Origin: Clostridia bacterium
GTDB taxonomy: Bacteria; Bacillota; Clostridia; Oscillospirales; CAG-272
Assembly (NCBI GenBank): GCA_017411805.1
Contig: JAFQPI010000067.1
Span: 1-44,100 of the forward strand
Direction: 5' to 3'
DNA: 44,100 nt
The translations under genes were made by a program, and so were the position numbers. Each line of letters begins with the position of its first letter. Position 1 is the first letter of the stretch. The notes beneath the pieces are model-generated. The model was not told where the DNA came from, made no database searches, and saw only the letters and a program-made list of their open reading frames with translations. This document shows, one piece after another, positions 40,159 through 44,100 of the stretch.

Positions 40159-40423
40159 GAATCAGTGCTCTTGCGTAAGCAATCAAAAAGATCTGCTTTG
40201 CAGGCTCAGAGAGATCGATTTTGTTATAGTAGAAACAACTCTCTATCTCGACGTATATCCCGATTGCCTTGAGGCAAAGGAGTATCTTGCGGCGATGAGA
40301 GAAAAACGCGCGAAGCTCGCGGCGGAGTACGAGGCAAGGCACGGTATGCTGACTATGTACGGCGTCTGCGGCGGATCGAGCGACAAATGCGCGCCCTGGC
40401 CCTGGGAATACGCGGCAAACTGA
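40151..40423 (+). CDS. cotJB: Spore coat protein CotJB
   Basis: A 90-residue protein with the CotJB pattern LLCRLREIDFVIVETTLYLDVYPDCLEA and a closing APWPWEYAAN. The start is the GTG at 40151 behind GGAGGAGG, inside the end of cotJA; a longer frame from 40034 lies wholly in cotJA. Two Cys near the start (CSC) and one late (CGG) add to the Cys content of this operon. Spore coat component, mother-cell expressed in relatives. Confidence 0.92.
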   Translation: MDKNQCSCVSNQKDLLCRLREIDFVIVETTLYLDVYPDCLEAKEYLAAMREKRAKLAAEYEARHGMLTMYGVCGGSSDKCAPWPWEYAAN

Positions 40424-40435
40424 GGAGGCGAGAAT

Positions 40436-41041
40436 ATGTGGATATATGAGAAGAAATTGCAGTACCCGGTAAAGATCAAAAATCCCAATCCCGCTCTCGC
40501 ATCAGCGATGATCTCACAACTCGGCGGACCCGATGGCGAGCTTGCCGCGTCAATGCGTTATCTCCATCAGCGTTACGGCATGCCCTATAACGAGGTCATC
40601 GGAATTCTTACCGATATCGGTACGGAAGAACTTGCCCACCTTGAGATGATCGCGGCGATCATTTATCAGCTGACGAGGAATATTTCGATCGACAATATAA
40701 AGGGAACGATGTTCGAGCCCTACTACGTCGATCACACGACGGGACTTTATCCGATCGCGGCATCGGGCGTGCCCTTCGATATGAAGTACGTCGGCGTCAA
40801 GGGCGATCCGCTTGCAGACCTTGCCGAGTCTCAGGCTGCGGAGCAGAAGGCTCGCGTGACCTACGATAATCTCATCAGACTTTCGGACGATCCCGACGTG
40901 ACCGATCCTCTGCGATTCCTCCGCGAGCGCGAGATCGTGCATTTCCAGCGCTTCGGCGACGCCATGAGAGTCGTTCAGGATAAACTCGACGGCAAGAATT
41001 TCTACGCATTCAACCCGGCGTTTGACAAAAAGACAAAGTAA
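40436..41041 (+). CDS. cotJC: Spore coat protein CotJC, manganese-catalase-like
   Basis: A 201-residue ferritin-like protein of the manganese catalase family. Metal-ligand motifs: GELAASMRYLHQRYGM in the first helix, GTEELAHLEMIAAIIY (E-x-x-H) in the second, and a C-terminal REREIVHFQRFGDAM with the third E and H. It begins MWIYEKKLQYPV as usual for CotJC, behind GAGGAGGCG. It may protect the spore from peroxide. The last 29 codons, the terminator and a downstream promoter are repeated at 41624-41776, and 39 bases again at 42558. Confidence 0.95.
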   Translation: MWIYEKKLQYPVKIKNPNPALASAMISQLGGPDGELAASMRYLHQRYGMPYNEVIGILTDIGTEELAHLEMIAAIIYQLTRNISIDNIKGTMFEPYYVDHTTGLYPIAASGVPFDMKYVGVKGDPLADLAESQAAEQKARVTYDNLIRLSDDPDVTDPLRFLREREIVHFQRFGDAMRVVQDKLDGKNFYAFNPAFDKKTK

Positions 41042-41049
41042 ATAAAAAT

Positions 41050-41090
41050 GGACGGCTTGACAAAATCGAGCCGTCCTATTTACTTTTTTG
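41050..41090 (+). terminator. Terminator of cotJC
   Basis: Eleven-base-pair stem GGACGGCTTGA / TCGAGCCGTCC with one T-G pair, loop CAAAA, followed by TATTTACTTTTTT. Confidence 0.9.
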
Positions 41091-41107
41091 TGTGAGTGTG
41101 GTATAAT
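41079..41107 (+). promoter_or_regulatory. Promoter of the first cassette gene
   Basis: TTTACT at 41079-41084, 17-base spacer, TATAAT at 41102-41107. It is built into the tail of the cotJC terminator, and the same combination recurs at 41747-41775. Confidence 0.7.
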
Positions 41108-41144
41108 ATAGCATATACTAATCACAATAATGAGAGGTTATAGT

Positions 41145-41600
41145 ATGGCCCAAAAATATGTATTCCGCTTTGAAGGAACCAAGGATATGTTTCTTTATCA
41201 ATTTAACTGGAGCAGTGGTTATTTTGATGATATGGTTAGATATAAACATATTAACGATTATATATTAAAGTTGATCGGAACCGAAATTCACTTTGGTATT
41301 GAACGAGGCGGACATTCAGGTGGGTATTGGTATGTTCCTACAATTATTGAGTTCGATGATCATATTGAGTTCGAAGGTAAAATAAAATACGTTAGTTCAA
41401 ATGATGATAATATATTTATTCGAATTTGTGATAAGTTGTGGGAAGGAATACTATTCATCATTCTTTTGCCGATTATTGGTGTTTATAAGCTCTATGAATT
41501 TGTTAGAATTCTTTTGAAAAAACCCATAGATAAAGGACAATCGACAGAGGATAAATTGTTTGATTTAATGATAAATCATTTAGGGTGTACCAAGGTATAA
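41145..41600 (+). CDS. Hypothetical protein in first cotJC-end cassette
   Basis: A 151-residue protein, markedly more AT-rich in codon use than cotJC. The first about 90 residues are beta-rich and soluble (FRFEGTKDMFLYQFN, GGHSGGYWYVPTIIEF). One membrane segment follows at about 106-126 (ILFIILLPIIGVYKLYEFV) and then a charged tail. GAGAGG lies before the ATG at 41145. It is flanked on both sides by copies of the cotJC 3' end. I recognise no family. The base composition and the flanking duplications point to acquisition by transfer. Confidence 0.75.
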   Translation: MAQKYVFRFEGTKDMFLYQFNWSSGYFDDMVRYKHINDYILKLIGTEIHFGIERGGHSGGYWYVPTIIEFDDHIEFEGKIKYVSSNDDNIFIRICDKLWEGILFIILLPIIGVYKLYEFVRILLKKPIDKGQSTEDKLFDLMINHLGCTKV

Positions 41601-41623
41601 AAACACTTCATGTTGACTGTATT

Positions 41624-41710
41624 GGCGACGCTATGAGAGTCGTTCAGGATAAACTCGACGGCAAGAATTTCTACGCATTCAACCCGGCGTTTGACAAAAA
41701 GACAAAGTAA
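41624..41710 (+). pseudogene. Duplicated 3' end of cotJC (copy B), 29 codons
   Basis: From GGCGACGC to the stop TAA, this matches cotJC 40955-41041 with a single base change (GCT for GCC). It has no start of its own. The similarity goes on through the terminator and promoter to about 41776, giving about 153 bases of duplication. Confidence 0.93.
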
Positions 41711-41718
41711 ATAAAAAT

Positions 41719-41757
41719 GGACGGCTTGAAAATTCAAGCCGTCCTATTTACTTTTTT
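41719..41757 (+). terminator. Terminator in copy B
   Basis: Perfect 12-base stem GGACGGCTTGAA / TTCAAGCCGTCC with a 2-base loop, followed by TATTTACTTTTTT. The loop and two pairs differ from the cotJC terminator but the pairing is kept. Confidence 0.9.
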
Positions 41758-41775
41758 GTTTGGATGTGGTATAAT
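41747..41775 (+). promoter_or_regulatory. Promoter of the second cassette gene
   Basis: TTTACT (41747-41752), 17-base spacer, TATAAT (41770-41775), a duplicate of the promoter at 41079-41107. Confidence 0.72.
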
Positions 41776-41830
41776 TAACATACAGGCGTAGGAGTACGAG
41801 AGATATTATGATAAATTATGAGGTGATACT

Positions 41831-42520
41831 ATGAGAAAAATATCAGCTTTATTTATTTGTTTTGCAATCGTATTTTCATTTGTTTCTTGTAACAGCAGTG
41901 CCGGGTTTACAGAAACCGATAACAAAACCATAGTCGCAAATGACGGCACCGAATATGCTTTTGTCGGTAATGAAGGCATGGTCTGGTGCTTTGGCAAGTG
42001 GGAGTTTATCGGTCATGTGAAAGGGGAAATAGAGGAGTTTAATCATCTTTTCAGTATTGTTCAAACAGGGATGTATTCTGTTAACGGCAGTCAAGATGTT
42101 TTAGTAAGATATTATCCCTATAATGAGTTTGCCGCTATGTATGTGAAATCCGATTTGCTTAAAACGGAAGTTTCTCTTGATAATTGCATTAGATTTGTGT
42201 TGGTAGAAGGATCTCTCTTTAGTAATACTGAAGTACCTAGTGCCCCAAAAGGGATAACTGAATGTGAACAATTCCTCAGTGATATAAGAAGCGGACAAAC
42301 GGCAAAGGATGCAGGTCTGTATGATTTAGTAAAGCAACCGGACGGTACGTGGAATAATCTCTATGCTTACGGATCGGTTTGCGGTGTTCTGCAGGAGGAT
42401 ATCAACCTGATTATTCCTTTGACAGTAATGTCATTTGACAATAAAGCATATTCAATTATAATTGACGATATAGAGTATGTTTTACCGGAAGAATGGTTGG
42501 AAAAATTGTTTTCGGAATAA
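41831..42520 (+). CDS. Hypothetical lipoprotein in second cotJC-end cassette
   Basis: A 229-residue lipoprotein: signal peptide and lipobox FVSC (Cys20), then a beta-rich domain (DGTEYAFVGNEGMVWCFGKWEFIGHV, RYYPYNEFAAMYVKSDLLK, KQPDGTWNNLYAYGSVCGVLQED). AT-rich compared with the cotJ genes. GAGGTGA precedes the ATG. It shows no similarity to the first cassette protein. I recognise no family for the mature part; small lipoproteins with an FVGNEG-type start are met in Clostridia, but no function is known to me. Confidence 0.78.
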   Translation: MRKISALFICFAIVFSFVSCNSSAGFTETDNKTIVANDGTEYAFVGNEGMVWCFGKWEFIGHVKGEIEEFNHLFSIVQTGMYSVNGSQDVLVRYYPYNEFAAMYVKSDLLKTEVSLDNCIRFVLVEGSLFSNTEVPSAPKGITECEQFLSDIRSGQTAKDAGLYDLVKQPDGTWNNLYAYGSVCGVLQEDINLIIPLTVMSFDNKAYSIIIDDIEYVLPEEWLEKLFSE

Positions 42521-42557
42521 ATCAAATAAGCATTTGAGCAATATATGTTTGTGATGC

Positions 42558-42615
42558 CGACGGCAAGAATTTCTACGCATTCAACCCGGCGTTTGATAAA
42601 CAAAACAAAAAATAG
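42558..42615 (+). pseudogene. Second duplicated 3' end of cotJC (copy C), 19 codons
   Basis: Bases 42558-42596 are identical to cotJC 40987-41025. The frame then ends FDKQNKK-stop instead of FDKKTK-stop, so this is a slightly different cotJC tail. It may be the original end of the gene, pushed downstream by the two cassettes. Confidence 0.88.
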
Positions 42616-42624
42616 TAAAACACA

Positions 42625-42660
42625 CCGCGGAAGCTTCTTTCGGAGCTTCCGCGGTTTTCT
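42625..42660 (+). terminator. Terminator after copy C
   Basis: Eleven-base stem CCGCGGAAGCT / AGCTTCCGCGG with an 8-base loop, followed by TTTTCT. It is unrelated in sequence to the terminators of copies A and B. Confidence 0.92.
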
Positions 42661-42699
42661 AAAACTTCAGAAAAATAGTGCTTTTGCCTGTATTCTTCC

Positions 42700-42728
42700 T
42701 TGACAAATAACAATGGCGGTGTTATAAT
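42700..42728 (+). promoter_or_regulatory. Promoter of the Cys-repeat lipoprotein gene
   Basis: TTGACA at 42700-42705, 17-base spacer, TATAAT at 42723-42728. Confidence 0.9.
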
Positions 42729-42793
42729 AATATTAATATTTTGTATTTATTACTTAATAAATACTCTAAAGAATCACAACGAGGAATGTGCAA

Positions 42794-44100
42794 ATGAAAA
42801 AGTTCTCCATCTTTTTAATTTTGATGCTGATGCTTTCTGTTGTAACAGGCTGTATGCTCGGAGACGAAGGCGCGGCAACAACAGCCGCTCAGACGGAAAC
42901 GGATCCGATCTCTCCCGACGTTACACTTGCTCCGGAGTCCACCGGCAACATTGATACTATCGAAACTTCCGGGATGACATCTGTTCCGGAGGATACTACG
43001 GCAACTCACTCTCACGCGTTTGGCGATTGGACGGAATCAAAAGCACCGACTTGCACGGCAGCGGGAGAGAAAATTCGCACTTGTGTTTGCGGTGAGAAGG
43101 AAACCGCTCCCGTTGCGGCTCTTGACCATACCGAGGTGATCGATAAGGCAGTTGCGCCTACGTGTACGCAGACAGGACTTACTGAAGGCAAGCATTGTTC
43201 TGTTTGTAATGCGGTAATTGTTTTGCAGGAGACTGTGAATGCTCCGGGTCATACTACAGGTGCATGGACAACCGACGAAGCTGCAACCTGTACTAATAAC
43301 GGTTTGCGTTCACAGAAGTGTTCTGTTTGCGGAGAGGTTCTGAATACAGAGGTTATCGCCGCTACAGGTCATACTGAAGGTGAATGGATCATCGATAAAC
43401 AGCCTACTGCAGATGCAGACGGCTCGAAGCATCAGATGTGTGTGGTCTGTGGAGTAACTATAAAGACGGAAATTATCTCAGCCATTCCCCATACTCCCGG
43501 CAAATGGATTACGGATAAGAATGCCACATGTACTACAGATGGATCAAAGTATCAGATATGCTCTGTATGCGGAGCTACCATCAAAACCGATAATATTCCC
43601 GCACTCGGTCACACCGAGGTTATGGACAAGGCGGTTGCGCCTACGTGTACGCAGACAGGACTTACGGAAGGCAAGCATTGTTCTGTTTGTAATGCGGTAT
43701 TGGTTTCGCAGAAAACAGTCAATGCGCTTGGACACACCGAGGTCATAGACAAGGCGGTTGAGCCTACGTGTACGCAGACAGGACTTACGGAAGGTAAGCA
43801 TTGTTCTGTTTGTAATGCGGTATTGGTTTCGCAGAAGACAGTCAATGCGCTTGGCCACACCGAGGTCATAGACAAGGCAGTTGCTCCCACATGCACTCAG
43901 ACAGGACTTACGGAAGGCAAACATTGTTCTGTTTGTAATGCGGTATTGGTTTCGCAGAAGACAGTCAATGCGCTTGGACACACCGAGGTTATAGACAAGG
44001 CGGTTGCTCCCACATGCACTCAGACAGGACTTACGGAAGGAAAACATTGTTCTGTTTGTAATGCGGTATTGGTTTCGCAGAAGACAGTCAATGCGCTTGG
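42794..44100 (+). CDS. Cysteine-rich repeat lipoprotein, incomplete at window end
   Basis: Open from ATG at 42794 to the last base (435 full codons, no stop). Signal peptide with lipobox VTGC (Cys20), a Thr/Ser/Pro/Glu linker (21-70), then [22 protein letters not shown] and a run of C-x-x-C repeats of the same type as in the gene at 14214, including IIDKQPT and [10 protein letters not shown] units. The last units are nearly identical 41-residue repeats. The C-terminal domain lies outside the window. It has its own consensus promoter and a weak GAGG ribosome binding site. It is a paralogue of the 14214 protein. Confidence 0.88.
   Translation, partial: MKKFSIFLILMLMLSVVTGCMLGDEGAATTAAQTETDPISPDVTLAPESTGNIDTIETSGMTSVPEDTTATHSHAFGDWTESKAPTCTAAGEKIRTCVCGEKETAPVAALDHTEVIDKAVAPTCTQTGLTEGKHCSVCNAVIVLQETVNAPGHTTGAWTTDEAATCTNNGLRSQKCSVCGEVLNTEVIAATGHTEGEWIIDKQPTADADGSKHQMCVVCGVTIKTEIISAIPHTPGKWITDKNATCTTDGSKYQICSVCGATIKTDNIPALGHTEVMDKAVAPTCTQTGLTEGKHCSVCNAVLVSQKTVNALGHTEVIDKAVEPTCTQTGLTEGKHCSVCNAVLVSQKTVNALGHTEVIDKAVAPTCTQTGLTEGKHCSVCNAVLVSQKTVNALGHTEVIDKAVAPTCTQTGLTEGKHCSVCNAVLVSQKTVNAL
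43607..44098 (+). repeat. Four near-identical 123-base in-frame repeats
   Basis: Units start at 43607, 43730, 43853 and 43976 (GGTCAC/GGACAC/GGCCAC), period 123 bases, and a fifth begins at 44099. Same period and reading frame role as the array at 15426-16286 but with a different consensus ([20 protein letters not shown]). Confidence 0.92.

Overview
The window looks like a chromosomal segment of a spore-forming, probably gut-associated member of the Clostridia (Bacillota). The evidence is a cotJA-cotJB-cotJC spore coat operon, a SleB-type cortex hydrolase, strong Shine-Dalgarno sites, consensus TTGACA/TATAAT promoters with 17-base spacers, ATGA and TAATG gene overlaps, BspA-type leucine-rich repeat surface proteins, and THF and preQ1 riboswitches in front of ECF vitamin transporters. 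No tRNA, rRNA, CRISPR array, transposase or integrase gene was seen.

Bases 1-403 hold two and a half copies of a 163/164-base repeat built from nested inverted repeats. Bases 544-9787 hold three consecutive two-gene modules. Each is a small sigma factor overlapping by ATGA a single-pass membrane protein with a short, related cytoplasmic head (probable anti-sigma domain). The outer parts differ: a giant LRR solenoid, a beta-propeller-like domain, then another LRR solenoid. An OFA-family transporter follows in the opposite direction.

Bases 11329-17660 encode two co-transcribed lipoproteins. One carries an extracytoplasmic thioredoxin-like domain with a CSWC motif. The other carries a long array of cysteine-rich 41-residue repeats. 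They share a C-terminal domain I do not recognise. A third repeat lipoprotein begins at 42794 and runs off the window.

Bases 17706-20318 are a vitamin block: folC and folT on the minus strand behind a THF riboswitch, and divergent queT behind a preQ1-I riboswitch. Then, on the minus strand, come a GntR/YtrA-type regulator with an ABC exporter (20361-22204) and a five-gene run (22337-27275: DUF1934-like, EEP phosphatase, LRR membrane protein, ymdB, heparinase II/III-like). A SleB-like hydrolase, a glycerol-1-phosphate dehydrogenase and a CPBP protease lie on the plus strand (27330-29976).

Bases 30000-37623 form a long minus-strand gene train: SGNH hydrolase, dusB, ECF sigma factor, zinc-finger anti-sigma factor, MFS-like transporter, three small membrane proteins (two of them below 60 residues), an EEP hydrolase and a phosphodiester glycosidase lipoprotein. 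After a zinc-ribbon membrane protein, a SigH-like sigma factor and a zinc-ribbon protein comes the cotJ operon.

The most unusual structure is downstream of cotJC. Two unrelated AT-rich genes are each followed by another copy of the 3' end of cotJC. The first extra copy also repeats the terminator and promoter. This looks like repeated insertion of gene cassettes at the 3' end of cotJC, with the coding end restored each time. The three tandem sigma/receptor modules are the second main candidate for an undescribed system.
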